Positions 49,288 to 57,138 of a stretch of DNA of 64,000 nucleotides are shown here, one piece after another. The DNA is from Oscillospiraceae bacterium (GTDB taxonomy: Bacteria > Bacillota > Clostridia > Oscillospirales > Oscillospiraceae), in the NCBI GenBank assembly GCA_016282135.1, contig JAEEKA010000074.1, positions 60,214 to 124,213 of the forward strand, in the 5' to 3' direction. A program made the position numbers and the translations under genes. The notes below the pieces were generated by a model that saw nothing but the letters and a program-made list of their open reading frames with translations, did no database searches and had not been told where the DNA came from. The stretch's first letter is position 1, and each line of letters begins with the position of its first letter.

Positions 49288-49469
49288 GCAGCGCCGACGA
49301 TCTGTCGGCCGTAGGGACGGCTCTTATCCGCAAGGATGAGCCGCCCGGTTCCCAGAGAGAACGATCACCCAACGGACGATCCAGCCGGGGTCGATGCCGA
49401 TACTGTGCTGGGTTTACCCGGGCCAAATCGCACCGTAAGCGGTGCGGGCCGGCAACTTGTCGGCGCTGC
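49288..49469. repeat. Palindrome-rich intergenic element bounded by an 11-bp inverted repeat
   Basis: GCAGCGCCGAC (49288-49298) ... GTCGGCGCTGC (49459-49469); contains GTAGGGACGGCTC...GAGCCGCCC and GCACCGtaaGCGGTGC. Confidence 0.75.
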
Positions 49470-49475
49470 AGAAAT

Positions 49476-49507
49476 ACACCCGCCTTTCAAACACGAAAGG
49501 CGGGTGT
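49476..49507. terminator. Intrinsic terminator between convergent genes
   Basis: ACACCCGCCTTTC-aaacac-GAAAGGCGGGTGT. Confidence 0.85.
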
Positions 49508-49528
49508 GGTCTATTTACAGGGGTTCCG

Positions 49529-50464
49529 TTAAAACGTCGCAACTTCCTGGGCGGGGGCTTGGGCCGGTTCCACGGAAATCGCGGTCAGGATGGGACCGGG
49601 GCCCTTGAACAGGGCATGGCTCTTCACGGCAACCTTGGCGGTTACCGTGACCCAGGACCGCATTTCCAGGGTCTTGCAGTCCGGGTACTTGCAGGGCAGG
49701 CCCATAAAGGTGATGTCAGCCTCGCAGCAGGTCATCACAAAACGTCCCGGGGCGAAGACGCCGGGCTTGTCGTTTTTGAGCCGGGCCACTTGACCCTTGT
49801 ACCGGACAGTCTTGCCGTCGTACTTCTGGGGCTCCTCGGTGATGTCCCTATAAAACAGAGCGTAGTCCTCGTCCTCAATTGTGACGATAGGGGCGTTCAG
49901 GTCAAAGGGCAGGGGGTCCACGATGTCGTCAAACTCCGTGGTGCCGTCGCTATAGTCGTAGACAATGTCGATCCGACGGTTCAGCGCCCGGGCAAGCTTG
50001 TGCAGGGGCATCTTATCGGCCTTGGGGTCCATGCGGTTGAAGACCACCATCTCCGCACCGGAGAGCTTGTCCACCACCAGGGAGCGCAGGTTCGTGTTGT
50101 AGGCCAGAATGGACCCGGCGTCGGCGAACATGACCTCCTGGGCCAGCTCCCAGCCCTCGGGCATCTTCCGGTAGAAGGGCTCGATCATCTGCATGCCGTT
50201 GAGCTCCACAATGACCCGCTTGGCGTGGTTCTTTTCCGCCAGGGCCTTCAGCTCTTCGGTGCTGACGTTCTCCTGGTCAATGACCTCCAGGTAGACGGCC
50301 TTGTGGGGGTAGGTGGAGATGTCGTATTCCTCCTCGCCCTCCTCGCAGATCAGAACCAGGGTCCGCTCGCCGCTGTTGAAGCGTTCATCCTCCAGGGTCT
50401 CCTGGATAAACTTGGTTTTACCGGCCTCCAGGAAGCCGGTAAAGGCATAGACAGGAATGGGCAT
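49529..50464 (-). CDS. CobW-type GTPase fused to a C-terminal OB-like (DUF1980/TIGR03943-like) domain
   Basis: VYAFTGFLEAGKTKFIQETL (P-loop), VVFNRMDP; C-terminus YDGKTVRYKGQVARL...FVMTCCEADITFMGL. Confidence 0.8.
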   Translation of the reverse strand: MPIPVYAFTGFLEAGKTKFIQETLEDERFNSGERTLVLICEEGEEEYDISTYPHKAVYLEVIDQENVSTEELKALAEKNHAKRVIVELNGMQMIEPFYRKMPEGWELAQEVMFADAGSILAYNTNLRSLVVDKLSGAEMVVFNRMDPKADKMPLHKLARALNRRIDIVYDYSDGTTEFDDIVDPLPFDLNAPIVTIEDEDYALFYRDITEEPQKYDGKTVRYKGQVARLKNDKPGVFAPGRFVMTCCEADITFMGLPCKYPDCKTLEMRSWVTVTAKVAVKSHALFKGPGPILTAISVEPAQAPAQEVATF

Positions 50465-50478
50465 GGCGGCCTCCCGTC

Positions 50479-51639
50479 TTACAGGCCGAAGAGCTCGGCG
50501 ATGGCAGCCTCGTCGATCTTGGAGCCGATAACGCAGAGCTTGCCGATCACGTCAGCGGGGCCGAAGCGCACGTCGATCTCGCCGGGTACGTGGTCAAAAT
50601 GGATCCAGCGGCCGTCTGTCGCAGGGACGATGCCCTTGGCCCGGAGAATGATGCCGTATTCCAGGGCGTTGTCCAGCGCGGACAGCGCGTTCCGAATCTC
50701 CTCCTCGGTGTACTGCTTCGTGGTCTCCCGGCCCCAGCTGGTGAACACCTCGTCGGCATGGTGGTGATGGTGATGATGCTCGTGCTCGCCATGTTCGTGA
50801 TGGTCGTGCTCGTGCTCGCAGTGGCCGTGCTCGTGGTCGCAGTGGGAGTGATCGTGCTCGTCCTCGTCATCGTCATGATGATGGTGGTGATGGTGTTCCT
50901 CATGGGCATCCTCGTCTTCATCGTCATGGTGATGGCAGCAGCACTCGTGCTCCTCCTCGTCCTCATGGTGATGGTGATGATGCTCGTGTTCTTCCTCCTC
51001 TTCCTCATGGGCGCGAATGAGCTCCTGCATCATATCGTCCAGGGTAGGATTGGCCTCCATGGCCTCCTTGAGCTGTTCGCCGCTGAGCTCGTCCCAGGGG
51101 GTGGTGACCAGAGTGGCCCGGTCGTTGTGCTGACGGATCAGTTCCACGGCTGCCTTCAGCTTGGCCTCTGGGACGTTCTGGGTCCGGCTGAGGACGATGC
51201 AGCCCGCGGTCTCAATCTGGTTGTTGTAGAACTCGCCAAAGTTCTTCATATAGAGCTTCACCTTGGAGGCGTCGGCCACGGCTACGGTGGCGCCCAGAAC
51301 GGCCTCGTGCTCCGCGGCTTTCTCCACGGCTACCATCACGTCAGAAAGCTTGCCCACGCCGGAGGGCTCAATCAGGATGCGGTCCGGGTGATACTCGTGG
51401 ATGACCTGCTTCAGGGCGGTGCCGAAGTCGCCCACCAGGGAGCAGCAGATGCAGCCGGAGTTCATCTCGGTGATCTGGATGCCGGCCTCCTTCAGAAAGC
51501 CGCCGTCGATGCCGATCTCGCCGAATTCGTTTTCGATCAGCACCAGCTTCTGGCCCTTGTAGGCTTCGGAGATCATCTTCTTGATGAGGGTGGTTTTGCC
51601 TGCGCCCAGGAAACCGGAATAAATGTCAATAATTGTCAT
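50479..51639 (-). CDS. CobW/COG0523 metallochaperone GTPase with long His/Asp/Glu-rich insert
   Basis: IDIYSGFLGAGKTTLIKKM, ENEFGEIGIDGGFL, MNSGCICCSLVGDF (CxCC); His/acidic tract of about 80 residues. Confidence 0.94.
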   Translation of the reverse strand: MTIIDIYSGFLGAGKTTLIKKMISEAYKGQKLVLIENEFGEIGIDGGFLKEAGIQITEMNSGCICCSLVGDFGTALKQVIHEYHPDRILIEPSGVGKLSDVMVAVEKAAEHEAVLGATVAVADASKVKLYMKNFGEFYNNQIETAGCIVLSRTQNVPEAKLKAAVELIRQHNDRATLVTTPWDELSGEQLKEAMEANPTLDDMMQELIRAHEEEEEEHEHHHHHHEDEEEHECCCHHHDDEDEDAHEEHHHHHHHDDDEDEHDHSHCDHEHGHCEHEHDHHEHGEHEHHHHHHHADEVFTSWGRETTKQYTEEEIRNALSALDNALEYGIILRAKGIVPATDGRWIHFDHVPGEIDVRFGPADVIGKLCVIGSKIDEAAIAELFGL

Positions 51640-51817
51640 AAAAAAACCTTCTTTTCTCAGAAATTCTATGGTATATTATATCACAGCCTGTCAATTCCAA
51701 ACGGAGCAAAATTATGGCTGATTTGTAAACTTTTTCGTTTTCGGGAACTTTTTTCCGAACAGAGCGTCTGATAAGCGAAAAGGGAGAACTAAACATTATG
51801 AAAAGGAGTGTTGAAGT

Positions 51818-53083
51818 ATGAAACGCAGATTTCTTTTGATCCTTCTGGCCGCCTGTCTCGGGCTCACCGCATGTCAATCCCAGGTAGAGCCCCAGCCCTC
51901 CGCGGAACCGCCCGCAGCAACCAACAAACCGGCAGAACCCTCTGCCCCGGAGACCGAGCCCGTACCTCCCATGCCGGAGCTGCCTGAGGGAAGCGGCCTG
52001 GGTCTCAACGCGCTGGACGCCAAGCTGATCGCCTATCTTCAGGCCAACGGTCTGGAGCAGGAGAGCTTCACCGTTTCCCCGCTGTCCCTGAAAGCGGCCC
52101 TGGCCCTGACGGCCCTGGGCGCGGAAGGGGAGACGCAGCAGCAGATTCTGGACGCGCTGGGCTTTGCCGACGTGGAAGCCCTCCAGAGCTGGTATGCCTC
52201 CGTCCTGGTGGGCGTGGCCGACTTTGACAGCCGCGTCTTCGGCGAGGATCGCAGCGATTCCGCCTACCGGGTGGTAAACGCTATTTTCCATAATTCCGAC
52301 TGTGACGGCGAGTTCCGGGATTCCTACAAGGAGCTGGTTGCCAAAGCTCTGGCTGCTCACGCGGAGTCCTATTCCGCTGCGGAGATCACCAAGGCGGTGA
52401 ATGATTGGGTCAAGGAGCAGACCAACGGCTTGATCCCCTCCATTGTGAACGACGCTTCCAAGTCCGCCGCCGTTCTGATCAACGCCCTGTACCTGAAGGC
52501 CAAGTGGGCGGAGTCCTTCGCAGACTCCTCTCTGACGGACTTCACCACCGTTACCGGTGAGACCGTCCAAAAGGAATTTATCACCAAGACCGAGAAGTTC
52601 CGCTACTACGAGGACGACGACTGCCAGCTGGTGGTCGTGCCCCTCCAGGGCGGCGTCAACATGATCCTGGTTCTGGGCGACGGCTCGAAGCTGTCCGAAA
52701 AGCTGGCCAAGGCCGACTACCGGAAAACGCACGTCACCCTGCCCAAGTTTGAGGTGGAGTCCAGCTACGACGAAAAGGAGCTGGTAATGTGTCTGAAGGC
52801 CATGGGCTGCACGAAAATGTTCGAGGACGGCGGGATTGCGGAGTTCAATCCCATGTTCACCAAGGAAGTCTTTGTGGACGACATCATCCAGAAGGCCAAG
52901 GTGAAGGTGGACGAAAAGGGCTTGGAGGCCGCTGCCGCAACTGCTGTCATTATGGTTCGGGCCACCGCTTTGCCCAACCCCGAGGAGCCCGTGGAATTTA
53001 CCGCCGACCATCCCTTCCAGTTCGCCATCGTCAGGGAAGACGAGGCCCCCGAGCTGCTGTTCTGGGGACAGATCTGCGATTGA
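51818..53083 (+). CDS. Secreted serpin lipoprotein
   Basis: Lipobox LGLTAC; SFTVSPLSLKAALALTALGAEGETQQQIL; hinge DEKGLEAAAATAV; FTADHPFQFAIV. Confidence 0.93.
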   Translation: MKRRFLLILLAACLGLTACQSQVEPQPSAEPPAATNKPAEPSAPETEPVPPMPELPEGSGLGLNALDAKLIAYLQANGLEQESFTVSPLSLKAALALTALGAEGETQQQILDALGFADVEALQSWYASVLVGVADFDSRVFGEDRSDSAYRVVNAIFHNSDCDGEFRDSYKELVAKALAAHAESYSAAEITKAVNDWVKEQTNGLIPSIVNDASKSAAVLINALYLKAKWAESFADSSLTDFTTVTGETVQKEFITKTEKFRYYEDDDCQLVVVPLQGGVNMILVLGDGSKLSEKLAKADYRKTHVTLPKFEVESSYDEKELVMCLKAMGCTKMFEDGGIAEFNPMFTKEVFVDDIIQKAKVKVDEKGLEAAAATAVIMVRATALPNPEEPVEFTADHPFQFAIVREDEAPELLFWGQICD

Positions 53084-53111
53084 CAAACCGGAAGCGGGAA
53101 AATAGTCCCAA

Positions 53112-53160
53112 AGCAGCAAGAAGTAAGGAGCAGCCGTTCGGCTGCTTCTTACTTCTTTTT
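53112..53160. terminator. Bidirectional terminator hairpin
   Basis: aagaagtaagGAGCAGCCgttcGGCTGCTTCttacttctttttg between convergent genes. Confidence 0.88.
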
Positions 53161-53165
53161 GTTTC

Positions 53166-54752
53166 TTATCGGGAGACAACGTGTCCCGGCCGTTTTCCGG
53201 TCAGCTTTCCATCCAGAAGTACCGCTGCGCCCGCCACAAACACGTCGTCGATTCCCTGGGCAAAACGAGCGGGGTCTTCGTAAGAGCCTGCTTCGTGAAG
53301 GGCGGCGGGATTGAAGATCAGCAGGTCCGCGTCCGCACCCAACGCAATCCGACCCTTTTGCCCCAGACCCAGGGCCTCGGCGGGAGCCAGGGTCATTTTG
53401 CGGACTGCCTCCGGTAGGGTTAAGACGTGTAATTGGTTTACATAACGCTCAATCAGCCGGACGAAGCTGCCGTAGAGCCGGGGATGGGGCTTGCCTGTGG
53501 CGGGATAAGTGGCGTCGGAGATCAGACTGACGGCGTCGGAGCGCAGGATGGCCTGCAGGTCCTCCTCGCAGGTGATAAAGTCGATCATGGTGACGGCGCA
53601 GCGCTCCGACCGCAGCAACTCCAGGGTAAAGTCCACCTCGTCCAGACCCCGCAGGGCCGCGGCCTCCGGGATGGACAGCCCCAGTACGTCCCGGTTTTCC
53701 GGTCGGTGGAGGGAGGAGACGATGACGTTCTCCCAGCCAACCAGCTTGGCGATGTTGTTGTAGTCCTCGCCCGCTGCAAGCCTTGCCCGGATATGGGCAC
53801 GAACGGCCGGATCGCTCAGCCGCCGGGTCAGCACCTCCGTACCGCCCTCCAAAACCTCCGGAGGCAGAACGTGGAGCAATTGGGTGGACCCTGCCGTGTA
53901 GGGGTAGACGTCCCAGCGGACCCGCAGTCCCTCTGCTCTGGCCCGGGCAAGTGTATCCAGAACCCTGGGAATCTTCCGCTGCCAGTTCTCCATGCCGATG
54001 GCCTTCAGATGGCTGATCTCCAGTGGACAGTTCAGCGCCCGGGCAACCGTCAGCATTTCCGTCACGGACTTGTCCACGTTGCCCCCCTCGTCCCGGATAT
54101 GGACTGTCAGGGGAACGGATCCGTCCCGGAGGGGCGCCAAAGCGTCGATGAGCCCCTGGGTGTCATAGAAGCAGTCCGGCGCGTAGCCCAGCCCCAAAGA
54201 GACGCCCAGCGCGCCCTCGGCCAGGGCAGTTTCCAGCCGCAGGCGGACAGCGTGAAGCTGTTCACGGGTCAGCGTGCCGGCGGCAAAGCCGGACACGTCC
54301 GCCCGGATCACGCCGGAGCCTGCCAGCAGGCCCACGTGGAGCGGCGGCCTGGAAGCCCGGACGGCTTGCAGGTAATCCGATACGGATTCGCTGGGCACGG
54401 AGGCGTCGATGCCGATGACAGGGGAGAGGTAGTCCAGAATCGCGCCCCTGTGCTCCGCACCAAAGGGAGCGGCGGACATGCCGCAGTTTCCGTTGATGAT
54501 GGTAGTCAGACCCTGCCGCAGCTCCAGCTCGCCGAACGCAGGCTGAAAGACTGCCAGATCTCCGTGGCGGTGAATATCCAGAAAGCCCGGCGTCACCATC
54601 CGCCCCGCTGCCCGATAGATTGTCCCGGCCTCCGCCTGGGACAAATTCCCCAGGGCGGCGATTTTGCCGTCCCGAATCCCGATATCAAGCCTCCGGGCCG
54701 GACATCCCCTCCCGTCCAGCACCGCTCCGTCCAGTATGATGGAATCAAACAT
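53166..54752 (-). CDS. N-acyl-D-amino-acid deacylase / amidohydrolase
   Basis: VTPGFLDIHRHGDLAVFQP, INGNCGMSAAPF, LEISHLKAIGMEN, DGRGCPARRLDIGIRDGKIAALG. Confidence 0.9.
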   Translation of the reverse strand: MFDSIILDGAVLDGRGCPARRLDIGIRDGKIAALGNLSQAEAGTIYRAAGRMVTPGFLDIHRHGDLAVFQPAFGELELRQGLTTIINGNCGMSAAPFGAEHRGAILDYLSPVIGIDASVPSESVSDYLQAVRASRPPLHVGLLAGSGVIRADVSGFAAGTLTREQLHAVRLRLETALAEGALGVSLGLGYAPDCFYDTQGLIDALAPLRDGSVPLTVHIRDEGGNVDKSVTEMLTVARALNCPLEISHLKAIGMENWQRKIPRVLDTLARARAEGLRVRWDVYPYTAGSTQLLHVLPPEVLEGGTEVLTRRLSDPAVRAHIRARLAAGEDYNNIAKLVGWENVIVSSLHRPENRDVLGLSIPEAAALRGLDEVDFTLELLRSERCAVTMIDFITCEEDLQAILRSDAVSLISDATYPATGKPHPRLYGSFVRLIERYVNQLHVLTLPEAVRKMTLAPAEALGLGQKGRIALGADADLLIFNPAALHEAGSYEDPARFAQGIDDVFVAGAAVLLDGKLTGKRPGHVVSR

Positions 54753-54920
54753 CAGAATCGCCTCGCCGAATTGTTTTGATAAGGTATACCCAGTATAGCA
54801 CAAGTCCGGAGAAAAGCAACGCCTGATCTGTCCCGCCGGAGGATTTGCAAAGTAAAATTCAAGGCTTTTGCGGGCAAGCTCCCGGCTGTATTGGACAAAT
54901 AAAAAAACAGAAAAAAACAG

Positions 54921-54949
54921 TTGACAAACGGAATAATCTATGCTAATAT
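54921..54949 (+). promoter_or_regulatory. Sigma-A promoter for tRNA-Leu
   Basis: TTGACA - 17 nt - TAATAT upstream of the tRNA. Confidence 0.8.
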
Positions 54950-54976
54950 ATCGGGGCAGTCGAGAGATTGTGAAAC

Positions 54977-55064
54977 GCGCGAGTGGTGGAATTGGTAGAC
55001 TCGCTAGATTCAGGTTCTAGTGTCCACTCCGGACGTGCGGGTTCAACTCCCGCCTCGCGCACCA
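54977..55064 (+). tRNA. tRNA-Leu (anticodon CAG), CCA encoded
   Basis: Acceptor GCGCGAG/CTCGCGC, anticodon arm CTAGA-TTCAGGT-TCTAG, T arm GCGGGTTCAACTCCCGC, long variable arm, ACCA end. Confidence 0.96.
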
Positions 55065-55068
55065 TCAA

Positions 55069-55112
55069 AGAAACCTCTTTTGTCTACCAGGGCAAGAGAG
55101 GTTTCCTTTTTT
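55069..55112 (+). terminator. tRNA-Leu terminator
   Basis: GAAACCTCTT...AAGAGAGGTTTC followed by T6. Confidence 0.88.
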
Positions 55113-55196
55113 CTCATTCTGCAAGTTGATTTTATTAGATCGTGTCGATATAATTCTCAAGAGATCTGCGTGTGATTGAGGAGTTCGATTGAAATG

Positions 55197-55475
55197 ATGG
55201 AGAACGACGAGAAAAGAGAGATTGCATATTGTGATGAATGCGGAAGCATTTATTTGAAATCTTCTTCAAAAATGGAGCGTCTATGCCCAGAATGTTCACA
55301 TATTTTATATGGATATGAGAATTGCAAGCATGTTTTTATTAACGGAAGATGCTCTAAATGCCTTTGGGATGGAAGCAGCAGCATATATACACGGAAGATA
55401 AGGCGTTGCAGCTACTCAGTAAACAACACGAACGATGAAAACGCACCCGTCGAAGCAGACGACCAGAAAGAATAA
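55197..55475 (+). CDS. Small double zinc-ribbon-like protein, unknown function
   Basis: YCDECGSIYLKSSSKMERLCPECSHILYGYENCKHVFINGRCSKCLWDGSSS; AT-rich island gene; start uncertain. Confidence 0.6.
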   Translation: MENDEKREIAYCDECGSIYLKSSSKMERLCPECSHILYGYENCKHVFINGRCSKCLWDGSSSIYTRKIRRCSYSVNNTNDENAPVEADDQKE

Positions 55476-55480
55476 CCGCA

Positions 55481-55588
55481 GGAATGTTTTTTACGCGCTC
55501 TTTCTATGCCTTGGTGTACTTTTACGCGCACTTTCACAACAAAGAAACCTTTTTTGCCTACCAAGACAAGAGAGGTTTTCTATTTCTT
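55481..55588. repeat. Intercistronic repeat copy A with tRNA-terminator-like segment
   Basis: GAATGTTTTTTACGCGCTCTTTCTATGCCTTGGTGTACTTTTACGCGCACTTTCACAACAAAGAAACC...CAAGAGAGGTTT; 3' part matches the tRNA-Leu terminator. Confidence 0.88.
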
Positions 55589-55626
55589 AAATGTGTTTTA
55601 TAATACACAAAAAGGTGGTGAGTGCT

Positions 55627-56094
55627 ATGAAGTATCTTTCCAAAAACAGACTGTCAGATTTTGAATTTCACGATGCTGTATTGACGCTTGAATCCTTTCT
55701 TAGCCAACGACTGATTGCTCAGGCAGCTTATTTGAACATTCATAAGGAAGCGATGCAAAATCCGTTTGAGACCGATATGGAGATTGCATGCGCTCGCCTC
55801 TCTTTTGAAGACTGCACGATCAAATCCTATGAACTGCTCAGGGCTTTGAAGCAGAATGAGAACGGACAGTTCTATCCTGATGAGACGCAAATCATTTATT
55901 CGGGAGATGAAGGGAAGGAACATTTTATAGAACAACTGAAAAAAGGAATTACAGTTTTTGATTTTGGTAAAAAAGATGATGAAACCTTCTATCTTGACGT
56001 ATCTTCACAACCGGGTTTCACGGTTTGTTTTTCATTCGAAGATGTCTTGATAGAGTGGAACGATTACGAAAAACCTGCTTGGTATATTCATTAA
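55627..56094 (+). CDS. Orphan protein of 155 aa, possibly immunity-like
   Basis: MKYLSKNRLSDFEFHDAVLTLESF...; RBS aaaggtggtg; AT-rich; no recognised family. Confidence 0.6.
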   Translation: MKYLSKNRLSDFEFHDAVLTLESFLSQRLIAQAAYLNIHKEAMQNPFETDMEIACARLSFEDCTIKSYELLRALKQNENGQFYPDETQIIYSGDEGKEHFIEQLKKGITVFDFGKKDDETFYLDVSSQPGFTVCFSFEDVLIEWNDYEKPAWYIH

Positions 56095-56104
56095 AAGCGA
56101 ACAG

Positions 56105-56131
56105 AGAATGTCTTTTACGCGTTTTTTCTAT
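56105..56131. repeat. Intercistronic repeat copy B (partial)
   Basis: gaatgtcttttacgcgttttttctatt versus copy A gaatgttttttacgcgctctttctatg. Confidence 0.7.
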
Positions 56132-56476
56132 TGTCAATCCCAAATTTCGCGGCTTTTTTGGAATCTGTCTTGTCCGTTTTGATTTCATGGACACCGACGC
56201 CGTTTCCGGCATTCCGGATCGCAAGCGGATTGAGGGTGCTGACGAAGTGGCCATCCTGCTGGAGGTAGTTTGCGACCGGCTCGTGGTAACGGCAGGTACA
56301 CTCCATTCCATGACCACCTTTACCTCGCCCGGCTGCGCCCTGACCAGCTCGGACAGGGCTGCAAGGCCGGTGAGGGTGTGGGGAATGTCGATCGGCTTTA
56401 CAACCATTTCCTTGCGCTGGTCGAACACGGACACCGTGCTCTTACCCTTTGAAACGTCAATTCCGACTGCGTACAT
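56132..56476 (-). pseudogene. IS110-family transposase N-terminal remnant, frameshifted and truncated
   Basis: MYAVGIDVSKGKSTVSVFDQRKEMVVKPIDIPHTLTGLAALSELV...VVME | CTCRYHEPVANYLQQDGHFVSTLNPLAIRNAG...KTDKTDSKKAAKFGIDN, split over two minus-strand frames. Confidence 0.85.
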
Positions 56477-56604
56477 CTCTTTCGTCTCCTGTCATCATGA
56501 TTTCTGTAATGGACGAACCATCCTTTACCCATTGCCGATTCTATCTGTTTGGTGACACGGACGCACGATGAATGCGGCACTACCTGCACAAATCGAACGC
56601 TGCT

Positions 56605-56682
56605 AATGGGAGAATGGTTGAGCTGACTTTCCTACGGGCGTTTCGCCCTGGGAGTATTCGGTCAGACCATTGCTCTCCCATT
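56605..56682. ncRNA. Structured segment in the IS110 upstream noncoding end; candidate bridge-RNA relic
   Basis: AATGGGAGA+ATGGT ... ACCAT-tgc-TCTCCCATT stem enclosing GGGCGtttCGCCC; lies upstream of the transposase start. Confidence 0.35.
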
Positions 56683-56768
56683 ATGCAGCTAAGGCAATGA
56701 GATGTCCCCGGCCGATGGCTGGTTGCCATGAACTTGGGGGCAAATAAATTGTAACAGGAGTGGAGCAA

Positions 56769-57113
56769 ATGCGCGATACACAAGAATTTGACGAGTTGAT
56801 CTTCTTCGCGGATGTGAAGAAAAGACCGGGTATGTACTTCGGCCAACCGTCTTTACTCTCCTTTCGGGATGTGCTGGCTGGCATGGAGTATGCCTTTTCA
56901 TTTTTCACTGACGAAACTCCGCTGCGATATTTCTGAACCTTTGTGACATGGTATCAGAATGAAAAAATTGATGACCAGAACGGATATGCCTGCTGGTGGA
57001 ATCATCTGTTATATACTTGCGGCAATGATGATCGATATGCTTTTGAGTGCTTCTTTGCCATGTTTGAACGATATCTACATGATGTGCACCACATAAGCAT
57101 TCCTCTTGTATGA
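56769..57113 (+). pseudogene. Orphan (immunity-like?) gene interrupted by in-frame TGA
   Basis: MRDTQEFDELIFFADVKKRPGMYFGQPSLLSFRDVLAGMEYAFSFFTDETPLRYF*TFVTWYQNEKIDDQNGYACWWNHLLYTCGNDDRYAFECFFAMFERYLHDVHHISIPLV; TGA at 56934-56936. Confidence 0.65.
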
Positions 57114-57138
57114 CCGCTTCTGTATTTCTATCACGCCT

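Noticed and set aside
50590-51771. Plus-strand ORF with a Met/Val-rich hydrophobic stretch opposite the His-rich CobW
   Set aside because: The hydrophobic MVMVMMLVL tract is only the reverse complement of His/Asp codons.
56934-56936. Selenocysteine codon or TGA reassignment
   Set aside because: No Cys/Sec context or obvious SECIS after the codon; other genes in the window use TGA as a normal stop. A nonsense mutation is simpler.
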